A stretch of DNA of 62,000 nt, from assembly GCF_000143415.4 (NCBI RefSeq), contig NW_003314378.1, positions 79,039-141,038 of the forward strand, read 5' to 3'. Position 1 is the first letter of the stretch. The number at the start of each line of letters is the position of its first letter. Source of the stretch: Selaginella moellendorffii. Its lineage: Eukaryota > Streptophyta > Lycopodiopsida > Selaginellales > Selaginellaceae. The position numbers and the translations under genes were made by a program. The notes under the pieces were generated by a model. It was not told the origin of the DNA. It searched no databases and saw only the letters and a program-made list of their open reading frames with translations. Shown piece after piece: positions 32,212 through 41,109 of the stretch.

Positions 32212-35010
32212 ATGGTAAGTCTTTTAGGCTAAGTAGAAAATGGCATGAGGCCACATGCCATTCAGTAGCAACATTGGCATGCACCGATTGGGCTTTCGAG
32301 TGCAGTCTGGTTACAGATGGCGTGTAGCCTCACGCCATCTTAGGATGCAGCCTCAAGACATCTGATGCAGTGGTGAATGGCATGTGGCCTCACGTTATTT
32401 CCAGCTACTAACTTTTCATCTGTTAGCTCTAATTGTTGTGCATTTCTGAACAGGCGAGGAATTGCGTTCTTCTTCCAGCCACTGTCAATGTGGATGCAGA
32501 GAAGGGGGAGGAGCTCACCAGTTGGACTTTCGGGATGGAAGGCGAGGATCTGAGGCTGTACAACACAGATGGTGGGAGAAAAGAATGCATGGGGATCCTC
32601 ATCCAAGTGACAGACACTCCATGCAGTTCCATGCAAGAATATGGACTGGCACTTGTGGTAGAGACAGCGTCCGCCTTCAAGATCCACCTTGCACATCCTA
32701 GCGGCTTCCCGGAGGGGGGCAGCGGCTATGAGGAATTCCTAGAGGGAGCTAGGGAGAGGTTGTCCAGGAGGCCCACAATTTCAAAGACGCTGCGGGTCTA
32801 TAAAGATCACATGGAATCCACGGACCTCACTTACGGCGATGTTCAAAAACTATATTCCAACATTGAGCTGTTGAGAGTGACTCCAGTTCGCGAAGCGAAG
32901 GGGAAGGGGGTCGATCTGGAAACTACCCCGAAGCAGAAAAGGGTGGTCAAGCTCAAGCCGACATCAGACTCTCCTGCTCCAAAAAAGAAGCTACTCGGTG
33001 ATGCCATTGCCTCGGGTTCGAACAATACACCCACCAAAAAGAAGAGCCACAAAGAGCAGAAAGAGCAAGAAGAGGCAGCAAAAATCGTCGCAGATAATAG
33101 TACTTGTTACTATTCCAACAAAGTATATACAATCGACGTGAGCCACATCGACATCCAAAGCAAATACAACCACAGGCTAGTATCTGATGAGTGGGTGGAG
33201 AAACTGAAGCAGAAGATGCTGGCAAGTCCAGTAACACCCGACATCACAGACGTGATCCCCTACTACCGAACAATGAAGGGCGAGACGAGGTTTCCAGACT
33301 TGATCAATAGGAAGGTGTTGGACGATCAGAACATCCGGTTCTATGCCGTCTCCGGGCAGCATTCTAGCTTGGCGATGCAAGAGATAGTTGTGGATATTAT
33401 GGTGGGCGAGGAGGTGAAGAAAGTCTTCAAGACAAGAGTTGTCCGCCTGATAAAAGGCAACTCGCCCCTCCGATCTATCATATACATCTCCCACGCACAG
33501 AATGTCAAGCAAGAAACGTGCTACAAATCGGGTCTGCACGAGACATTGGCACGAACACGGAAGCTCTGGGTTCAACTAAAGAAGCCACAAAAACCAGGAC
33601 AAGGACGTGCACTAGCAACTAGCGCCTGGCAGGTAAGCCTCGTTGCATGTGGCATAGCATGTGGCCTCACGCCATTTCCATTGCAAGAATTCTCGAGTCT
33701 TCTCTCGAAAACACTGGGGGTCAATGACACACTTAGCATCCATAACATTCTACTCGCGACAAAAGTTGTTTTTGACAAATGGGTAGATGTGCTGAGGAGG
33801 TACCATGACAGGGAGTTGCTAAACTCAATGGGTGTGGAGGACGGCCGGAAGCCCAATGATTTGAAGCTCAACGCCTTGCGTTTCTCGCGGTCTCTAGACG
33901 ACGACGACCTTCTGACAGTGGCTAATGCTCTTCTACGTGGTGAGGTAGTCTTCAACAAGACTAAAATGACTCCCGGCCATATTGTGACATATGAGGACTT
34001 GTGCACAACTCTGAGAGCTCGTGCGCTATTGAAGGATTGGATCTTCGAGCAAGTGGCTGTGGAGAGGGTGAGCATCGACACCACACAAGAGATGATGGAA
34101 GAGCTGGAGTTGTCAAATGAAGACATTGACGAGTACATGAAGGGGGCCCCCAAGTTCATCGATCTGCTGCGGGATGCCACGAAAAGTAAAGCTGAGAAGT
34201 TGGATCAGTATCTAAATTTCATTAAGAGGGATGTCGACCGCCGGCTTCAGAAACAGCTCGACCCCACAGCAGAGGCCTATCGAGAACCTTACCGGGTATA
34301 CGTGAATTCGGATGAGGATCAAAGGTGGAGGAGCATCGTTTCCCGCAGAGATGAGCAGGTCAAGAACATCTTTTGTGTGATGGACTTCACAAACGAGGAG
34401 ATCACTCATGCAGACGAAGTCAGCTCCATCATTGACTTAATGGTGGGACTTGCAGAGGTGGAATCTTCAGTCCACTATATGATCTACGACTCCGAATCCT
34501 ATCACAAGTTCTGGAAGACCTTGAACAAGGTGAAGGCTCGGTTGAAAGGCAAGGAGATGCGGGAGATCCATGGGATAATGGCTAAGAAGAAGATATCGAC
34601 GAATGTCCGCATCTTCACACTTGCCCTTGTTATTGGTCCTACAGCAGAGTGGGACTAGAGTGACTTCCCAGCTTCGTTCGACAAGGCCGATCGAATTGAT
34701 CTGAGGGAGGTCAATTTACCCGTGCCTGAGGAACTAAAGACGGCTATGGAGCTTTCGAATCCAGAGAAAGCTCCAAGTGCAGCATGGGAAATGCTCAGGT
34801 GGGTCTTCAACGCAATAGCGGGTGGGTCACTTGCTTCCGACTCCAAGGGCAAATGCATTGTCGAGTACAACTGCGGCGGACTATTCTTTTGAGCCGCACT
34901 ACTCAAGGGTGTCCCGTGTGTTGCGGTGACAAACTCCATTGAAGAGGTGACTTCAATGGAGCATATAATTACAGTTGCCAAAGAAAAACAGTATCTTCTC
35001 TGCGAATCTG
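32212..35010 (+). CDS. ParB/sulfiredoxin-like domain protein, first two exons of a long transposon gene (in-frame stops)
   Basis: I place the start at ATG 32212-32214, directly before GTAAGT of an intron (32215-32453) that contains three palindrome copies. The next exon runs from 32454, giving MARNCVLLPATVNVDAEKG. Residues about 220-315 resemble a ParB/sulfiredoxin nuclease-fold domain: VYTIDVSHIDIQSKYNHR, DEWVEKLKQKM, then RFYAVSGQHSSLAMQEI, the G-Q/E-H/R-R-x-x-A-type motif. A basic Lys-rich linker precedes it and a long helical region follows. The frame meets TAG at 34656 and TGA at 34893 but otherwise continues to 35010 (EYNCGGLFF, ALLKGVPCVAVTNSIEEV). That last part faintly recalls the FxGxG...GIE/D region of DNA methyltransferases; this is speculation. 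A palindrome-bearing, intron-like segment at 33631-33685 is 55 bp and in the open frame, so it is either retained or one base out of register. Confidence 0.65.
32241..32397. repeat. Three palindrome copies in the first intron
   Basis: At 32241-32260, 32318-32337 and 32378-32397, each 57-77 bp apart. Example: TGGCGTGTAGCCTCACGCCA. Confidence 0.9.
33631..33685 (+). other. Intron-like palindrome insertion inside the ParB-gene exon
   Basis: GTAAGC ... TTGCAAG with a palindrome copy at 33655-33674. Perfect donor and usable acceptor, but 55 bp long, so removal would shift the frame that is otherwise open on both sides. Confidence 0.6.
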
Positions 35011-36191
35011 GTGAGTACGCACTTTAAGTTTAAATGTTATCTCACAAGCTCTGTATGCAAGAGCGTTGCCACCCCCAGATGCTGAAACGGCGTTAACAGC
35101 TACTGTTGAAGATACCCATGTTGGGCCGAGCTCACAACCTGCACAAGGTAAGGTCACATGAGGCCTCACGCCATTTTGATTATAGATCGTTGTGAATATT
35201 CAGACACGAGGACTGAAAAGCGCACTGGTGGCGCGTCGAAGAAGGACAAACAGACAAGCAATAGGAAAAAAGGAGGTACAAATTATATTTGCAATGGCGT
35301 GTGGTCTCATGCCATTCTTTGCAGGAGACACTTCTTCAAAGGCAAAACAGGCAAGCACCAGCCAAGTACAATGGATGAGAGGTACCAATCATTTTTGTTA
35401 TACGTGAATTCTCATGCCATTGCTTCTTGCAGCTCAAATTCCAAAGAGACTAGGGCAAGCAGCGCAGACCTCACGACAAGAACCTGAAGGTTTGATGGCG
35501 TGTGGCCCCACGCAATTAACTAATGTTCTTACAGATCGCGTCGAGGAAATCGAACGGAACAACGTGCCTCCAGTGGAGGAGGGGGAGGCCTCGGAGAGTG
35601 ATAAGGAGAGTTCCGAAACAGGTACGATCATGACATATGGCCCCATGCACTTATCTAAGTTTGTATTTCAGGGGAACGAGTTGAACCAATGGAAAACTGT
35701 ATGAAAGGTAACTTAAAAATATTATGGGATGTTGCATGTGTTGATGGACAGTTCAAGTGCCAAGGAGACGTCGTGAACCTCGAATTAAGCTACCTGCAAA
35801 ACAGCTTTCAGACGCTGTAGACAAAGAGATGGACAACCGACCAGGGCAGAGGAGGAAGGGTAAAAGCATTTGTGTGCTTATCGCGTATGTCCTCATGCTA
35901 TTTCTGTAGAACGGGCGTATAAGAAAAAAAAGCGAAAGGGAATTGAGGAGCAGGCACCTGAGGATGCGGAAGGCACGACAGAGCCTCCAAGGACGGGAAG
36001 TAAAGCGTCATGGTTATTGCGTGGGTCCTCATGCCATTTCTTGCAGATCAAGCTCAAACTGACAGTGGTCATAAAAAGCGAAAGCACGTTGGACAGTCGT
36101 TGGGATCAGAGGCGTTTGATTCGAAAAGGAAGAAGGGAAACGAAAAGATGATAGGTAATGCCTCGCGGTTATGGCATGTGTGCTCATGCCA
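35011..36191 (+). CDS. Phase-1 mini-exon array encoding a charged linker (introns carry the palindrome)
   Basis: Small exons follow the ParB exon, each joined by introns of about 38-73 bp. After the first intron, exons begin near 35048, 35180, 35333, 35433, 35536, 35672, 35750, 35910, 36047 and 36207. In every case I could trace, the codon is split after its first base (g|gt...ag|NN), so all introns are phase 1 and exons can be gained or lost without changing the frame. Encoded sequence is rich in Lys, Arg, Glu, Ser and Pro (for example KKKRKGIEEQAPEDAE), with no domain. Palindrome copies sit inside introns at 35154, 35295, 35404 (partial), 35496, 35630, 35881, 36017 and 36172, usually 5-25 bp before the acceptor. 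Exon borders are by eye. Confidence 0.6.
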
Positions 36192-36206
36192 TTCATTGCA
36201 AATCAA

Positions 36207-36752
36207 GTGCTGAGTGAAAGCAGCCAGTCACCACCTCCTGACTCAGATTCCTATGGCGGACTCCCCTTCCCCAATCTCAATGGAGAGGTACAATGGATGA
36301 GGGATGCTTTTCAAGTCAGGGCCACGTTTTTCTCATCTCGTTGTCTTCGAAGGGTGCAAGAACGTGCAGAAACCATGTTAAGACAGTCGGGTGAGGATAC
36401 GGTCCTAGGTCACGCACTAAAACAGGCTATGGATGTCTTGTATTTTGAGATGGAGACTCGGCCAGATGATTTTCCCAAGATGGTCCTGGAAGAACAAGCC
36501 ATCCAGCCTGAGCAGCCTATGGAAGAAATGCAGGAGGGGGATGACGAGCCAGAGAAAGATAATGAGCAGGAAGAGCAGAAGGACAAAGAGGAGGACAAAG
36601 AAGAGGAGGACGAAGAAGAGGAGGACGAAGAGGACTTGGATGGTCCTCACAATGGTGACGATCACAATAACGACAACGACGATGATGACGACGATGGCCA
36701 GCCTGAGGTGGCCAAAGAGCAGCGGAGGAAGGTCATACAAGACAAACCATCA
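36207..36752 (+). CDS. Acidic-tail exon of the transposon plus-strand gene
   Basis: Continues the same frame after a phase-1 intron: SESSQSPPPDSDSYGGLP, then a helical stretch (VQWMRDAFQVRATFFSSRC, LGHALKQAMDVLYFEMETR). A very acidic run of about 65 residues dominated by Glu and Asp follows, then the basic end QRRKVIQDKP before GTAAAT. Acidic tracts of this kind are common in chromatin- or nuclear-associated proteins; no catalytic domain is seen. Neighbouring exons are phase 1 on both sides. Confidence 0.6.
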
Positions 36753-36809
36753 GGTAAATAATAGTACATCCATTCCTAACCTTTTACCATTTCTAACATT
36801 GTCCATGTA

Positions 36810-37614
36810 GGTTGCAGAGCAAATGGTAAGTAGAGATTATTCAGTTGAATTAAGATACAAACTCTAGCCTTTAGTGTCGAGGAAGGAAAGTGCCAAGCAA
36901 GAGTCGAAATGTATGTCCAATCCTTCAGAATCAGCAGTGCGCCCAAGTGATATCAGTCCTAGTTCCTCAATAGCAGTTGATGGTAAATACAGTATAGTTG
37001 ATTCAATGTGCTAATGAGTTTGTTTTTAGTAGCACGGGAGGATACCATCTCAATCGAAGGGAGATATTTGGACATGCATATGGATCCGCCAGTGGACTCT
37101 ACTTGCTTGCAAGAGTCATCAGAGATGGTGGAGGCTACTATCCATATCAACGCCAAGCAAGCTGACCACGCTCCACTTGATGCTGCCCATACCACTGAGT
37201 CAATCTTGTCCACGTATCCAACTGACGGTGACCAGGCGCCATTGGACCCGCATGAGGCCACCCCAGCCGCCGAGCCGGTCGTATCCTCATTTCCAACGGA
37301 CTCAACGTGTGCCCAATCGTCTGACTACGCGCCGTTGGAACCTCCCTACACCGCCCCTGCTGCCTGTTCGGTCATGTCCACTTTGCCAACGGAGGCACCA
37401 GCTGAAATGGCGTGTGATCACACGCCATCGGAACCACCCCATGCCACTGTTGAGCCAGTTGTACCAGAGTCTACAACTGAAATGGCATGTGCCCACACGC
37501 CATCGGATGCGATTGACCCCACATTGCAGAGGAGAGTATTTCCGCCCTTCACGTTTCCTCGACCAAAACCCTCTCAACGACCATCGGGAGCACCATTCGC
37601 TAATATTGTAGATG
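36810..37614 (+). CDS. Pro/Thr/Ser-rich repeat exons of the transposon plus-strand gene
   Basis: Several short exons (near 36812, 36876 and 36921) lead to one long exon from about 37031 (REDTISIEGRYLDMHM) to 37614. It contains imperfect repeats of about 20-30 residues built on APLE/D-PP-x-x-x and PTD/PTE motifs. Two palindrome copies lie inside this exon and are translated as EMACDHTPSEP (37408-37427) and EMACAHTPSDA (37483-37502), so here the palindrome has become part of a protein repeat. No known domain. Confidence 0.55.
37408..37427. repeat. Perfect palindrome within coding sequence
   Basis: TGGCGTGTGATCACACGCCA is a perfect 20-bp palindrome with a different centre (GATC) from the consensus (GGCC). 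A second translated copy is at 37483-37502. Confidence 0.9.
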
Positions 37615-37661
37615 GTAAAATTGACTTGTACCATTTTTTATGCTGACGCATTTCATTTCAG

Positions 37662-38239
37662 AGTCACGGAGAAGGTACTGTATCGTTTTTGATCTGAACG
37701 GTGTCCTTTTCTCCCATGAGCGTGGCTCGTCCTCGAATGTCACAGCACCCTCCAAAGCCTACGGTCGCAAGTTGGTCAAAAGAGACAGATTCACATTAAT
37801 CACACGGGAGAAACTGCGGGATCTAATAATGACCATGCGACACTTAAAACAGAGGGCCGGGTTCAATTTGCAATTGGGAGTTTGGACATCCATGATGCGC
37901 CACAATGCATTAACGTTGCTACAGATGATGCACGATCAGACGCGAGTAATATTACCATTTGACTTTCTCCTAACGCAAGAGGATTGCTTGACTATGGTCC
38001 ATGTGAGGGGTAGCAAGCCCATCTTCGTCAAGCCAGAGGCTGTAGTGATGAACCGGACTGCTAGGTCAAGTGAAATCCTCATCATCGATGACTCGCCGAT
38101 TAAAACTGCAGCGAACACACACACATATGCAGTGCACCCCATCTCTTGCAATATGGAAACTAGGGAGAAGAAACCGTATGTTCTGGGGGACCTTGCAAAA
38201 CGGCTTGGAGCGATGGTGATAGAGAACCGGCCAGTCTAG
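37662..38239 (+). CDS. FCP1/NIF-like HAD phosphatase domain, C-terminal part of the transposon gene
   Basis: The exon begins after a 47-bp phase-1 intron (37615-37661) and reads ESRRRYCIVFDLNGVLFS. This is HAD motif I in the DLNGVL form common in plant FCP1-like proteins, with Asn in place of the second Asp. LQLGVWTSMMRHN is the FCP1 motif II region, and SEILIIDDSPIKTAANTHTYAV is motif III/IV with the paired Asp. The frame ends at TAG 38237-38239, but the same frame stays open for another 94 codons to a TGA at 38522 (HHLWHVYCLAKHYPHLHNLL, REEMALLLGL). The TAG is therefore probably another inactivating stop. Such phosphatases act on phospho-Ser/Thr; a role in a transposon is unknown to me. Confidence 0.7.
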
Positions 38240-38559
38240 GAGGTGGCTGCAGAAATCAACCAAATGGCAGATGGAACGGTATATCAGAAGCCATTTGATC
38301 GGACAGACACCAGTCATCATTTATGGCATGTATATTGTCTAGCCAAGCACTATCCGCATCTCCATAATCTGCTCAACCGAATGGGTTCTTCGACCACTGA
38401 ACATGAGCGTGGACATATTAGAGAAGAGATGGCATTACTATTGGGTTTAAATCCTGATAGTGTGGAGAGTGATGAAATTCCAAGATTATTGTATAGGCGT
38501 TGGAGGCAAAAAATAACAGTCTGAGATGGCATGTATTTATTTAAAAATGTAACTTATTA

Positions 38560-38871
38560 TGGCATGGGGTTCCATGCCATTGTATTAATATTAAAAGACA
38601 ATTCTTTGAGAGGATTTGCATTATACTAGAAGTGTTACAGCATGTTATTGGAAGTCTACGAAGTTGTTTTATTAATAAGGGGAAAGTAAAGATTGAATGG
38701 GGACTTGGGCTCCACCTAGACTCGGAGCAACTGAGCCAATATTAAAAGGATGGAAAGAAATTGGACGACGATGACAAGGAGAAGAGAGAGGTGAAGCAGT
38801 GGCAGGGGGAGGAAAAGTGATTGAGTAGACATTTCCTTGTTTAAAATAAAATGGCATGTGCCTCAATGCAG
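38560..38871. repeat. Palindrome copies near the right end
   Basis: At 38560-38579 (TGGCATGGGGTTCCATGCCA, perfect arms of eight bases) and a degenerate copy at 38852-38871. Confidence 0.85.
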
Positions 38872-38942
38872 TTGAATTTTGTTATATTTATATACTATAT
38901 AAAGGTTTGGAAACCTTATTTTACAAGTGGGATAATGACAAT

Positions 38943-38966
38943 TCCCACTTTAACGAAATAGAGCTT
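38943..38966 (-). repeat. Right terminal inverted repeat
   Basis: 24 bp; its complement begins AAGCTCTATTTCGTTAAAGT. Followed by the target duplication TAGA at 38967-38970. Confidence 0.9.
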
Positions 38967-38970
38967 TAGA

Positions 38971-39870
38971 GGCAAAGATTATGAGATATTCGACATTGCT
39001 TCTCAGCAGGACTCAACTTCCCTCTAATGAGTCGGGGAGTACCAGAAATATCCATCGGGACCGAAGCAGTAGGTTCAGGAGTATGCCCCGAAGACTCGAG
39101 CTGGGATTCCTGAGTCTGGGACTGAAAAACAGCAGCGTGGCAACTTTCCTAACGACGTTCAAAGAGACGATTGTCACATTGAACAGCTTTGTTGATGGCG
39201 TCCGATAGGTCCTTGGGATCCTCCATGGTGAGCAACAAATCCTTGACACCGTTGTTGAGACCGAAACGAAATTGGTCAATCAGGGCCCGCTCATCCCACT
39301 GAGTGTCCAAGGCAAGGAGTTGGAACTCTGCAGCGTAGATCGAGGCAGGACGAGACCCCTGAGAGAGATGTCTCATCTTTGTGGTAGCAGCCCGAACTTG
39401 ATCCGTCTTGCCAAAACATGCTTCGAGCTTCTCTTTGAACAATTGAAGATCCATTAGCTCTGGAACCACAACCCTTTCATGCTCTTCTCCAGAAGAGGAG
39501 AAAACCATGACAAAGCTGCACCTTTGAGAAACGTCCCAATCGCGCTGATTTGAGACTCGGGAGTGGGGTACCGCCGATGTTGAAGTGCAAAGATCAGCTC
39601 CATCTGGTTCAGAAATCCGCGAAGCTCCGAACACTTGCCTGAAAATTTTGCCGGGAAACTCACCTTCGGTTCAAGAACTTTGCTGGATCCTTGAGCCAAA
39701 AGTGAAGCAAGCTCCTGCTGCATGCGAAGAAGGGTCGCCTTCAGCTTGGTATTCTCAGACTGGATTTTTGCAAGGACTTCGGCAAAGAAATCAGGATGGC
39801 TTGGAGACTCCATCGGCAAGAAGAAAGAAAAAGGGGGAAAAAGACAACGGCAATCAAACAATCGAAACAA
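38971..39870 (-). pseudogene. Chromovirus gag and first half of the zinc knuckle
   Basis: The minus strand starts MESPSHPDFFAEVLAKIQ, followed by a coiled-coil-like stretch (ENTKLKATLLRMQQELASLL). Then comes the gag core with FSGKCSELRGFLNQMELIF, ISAIGTFLKGAALSWFSPLL and, after a frameshift near 39490, FKEKLEACFGKTDQVRAATT and FQLLALDTQWDERALIDQF. A stop near 39149 precedes the end (LSPAEKQCRISHNLCL), which is cut by the transposon within the CCHC motif. Confidence 0.85.
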
Positions 39871-39907
39871 GCTAAAGCAAAAGCAAAAAACACAATCTGA
39901 ATCAAAC

Positions 39908-40256
39908 TATCAAGACCCCCAACAAGATCAAAACTAGAAAATGCAAAAGACAAAGAGAAAAGCTAGTGGAAAGAAAGAAGAGGCCTTAGACTGGTGTTGA
40001 TTCAAATTGTGAAGAAATGGAACAAAGCTAACCTATATATACTATAAGTTGATGAAGCTCCACCACTCTTGGATCGAGGACGGCCTAAATATAGCTGAGG
40101 TCGAGGAGGCACCACATCATCATCAGAAATGTGGCTCAAGACTCAGGAATCAGAGAGTCAGGAATAGGGAAGTGTCTCGAGAGTCAGGAATGTGGTCTGC
40201 AGGTCAGGAATCCGGTGAGAGTCAGGAATGTAGCAAGAATTGGGGGATTCTTGACA
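39908..40256 (-). repeat. Chromovirus 5' LTR
   Basis: 349 bp, the same length as 21106-21454. Followed by the target duplication CCACC at 40257-40261. Confidence 0.9.
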
Positions 40257-40261
40257 CCACC

Positions 40262-41105
40262 CACACTTGGATTGGGAATATCGACCATTTGATGTCCCAA
40301 GGGAGGTATAGCCAGCTCCTAAACACTTCACTAAGCTACCCTGTTTGTCTATCCATATTCACTCTAGTCTTAGACTCTTTAATGGATATATTATCACGCA
40401 ACACATGGGTATAGCCTTCCTTGGTCACACTAACATTTTCTAGCCAATTTGGCTCTACTGAAGTCCTCCTCTTACTATACTTTTGGAGCTCACCAAACCC
40501 CCTAGGGTCTTAAAGACGAACACTTTGGGCTTTCACCCTCGGATTTAGACTTGGGCTTGGACTTGGGCTCGGACTTGGACTGGGATTTGGACTCGGACTC
40601 AAACTCGGTCTCAGTCTTCGTCTTGGTCTCGGTCTCAATCTCTTTCTTGGCCTCAACCTCAGACTCTATCTCAGGTCCATCTCGAACTTGATCTTAGACT
40701 CCATCTCAAACTCCATCATAGGTCTATCTCAGACTCCACCTCAGGTCCATCTCAGATCCATCTTAGACTCTATCTTACACTTCATCTCAGGTCCATCTCG
40801 GGTCCATATTGAACTCCATCTCATATCCATCTCAAACTTCTTCTTGGAGACCATTTCAGATGCCATCTCAAGTATATATTAGACTCCATCTTAGGTCCAT
40901 CTCAAACTCCTTAGACTCCATCTTGGAAACCCATCTTGGATCTATCTCAGACTCCATCTCGAATTCTATTTTAACACTTCTATGTGTCATGTATTGGTCC
41001 TTTTATGTCCCTTTTCTAGAGACTCACTTACTACTTACTTCGTACTTATTCCTTAAGCACTTCATTGGGAGTTCCACTCCCACTCTCGACTGTTCAAGTT
41101 AGAGT
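40262..41105. repeat. Right half of the dispersed repeat, then a GACTC/ATCTC minisatellite
   Basis: 40262-40450 matches the complement of 44150-44310, continuing the repeat split by the chromovirus. About 40540-40975 is an imperfect 12-bp minisatellite (CTCGGACTTGGA, CTCCATCTCAGG types) related to the arrays at 47225-47545 and 47719-47985. No gene. Confidence 0.65.
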
Positions 41106-41109
41106 TTTT

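Larger units (their letters stand above)
25539..38966. mobile_element. 13.4-kb DNA transposon with 24-bp TIRs, TSD TAGA
   Basis: Terminal inverted repeats at 25539-25562 and 38943-38966 match at 23 of 24 positions (start AAGCTTTATTTCG / AAGCTCTATTTCG). TAGA flanks both sides (25535-25538 and 38967-38970). Removing the element plus one TAGA restores an uninterrupted CCHC knuckle codon series in the chromovirus gag, which proves the boundaries. Inside are two divergent genes: a DDE-like transposase on the minus strand, and on the plus strand a multi-exon gene with ParB-like and HAD-phosphatase domains. About 29 copies of a 20-bp palindrome are scattered through it. A 4-bp duplication with a large transposase would suit a Sola-like superfamily, but I cannot confirm a superfamily from sequence alone. 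Confidence 0.9.
21106..40256 (-). mobile_element. Ty3/gypsy chromovirus, full length, TSD CCACC, interrupted by two later insertions
   Basis: LTRs of 349 bp at 21106-21454 and 39908-40256 (about 13 differences by eye, nearly all transitions). Both outer flanks are CCACC (21101-21105 and 40257-40261). On the minus strand the order is 5' LTR, gag (39870 to 38971), zinc knuckle, protease, RT, RNase H, integrase, chromodomain, purine tract at 21457-21470, 3' LTR. Without the 13.4-kb transposon (25539-38966 plus 4-bp duplication) and the solo LTR (23738-23931 plus 5 bp) the element is about 5.5 kb, normal for a chromovirus. It carries stops, frameshifts and an internal inversion and cannot be autonomous now. 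Confidence 0.9.

Noticed and set aside
36417-36740. Hydrophobic minus-strand frame resembling membrane segments
   Set aside because: Antisense of the Glu/Asp-rich exon, whose complement always gives Leu/Val/Phe runs.
26082-38871. CRISPR-like array for the repeated palindrome
   Set aside because: Spacing is irregular (about 60 bp to over 1 kb), copies lie in introns and exons, and the genome is eukaryotic.
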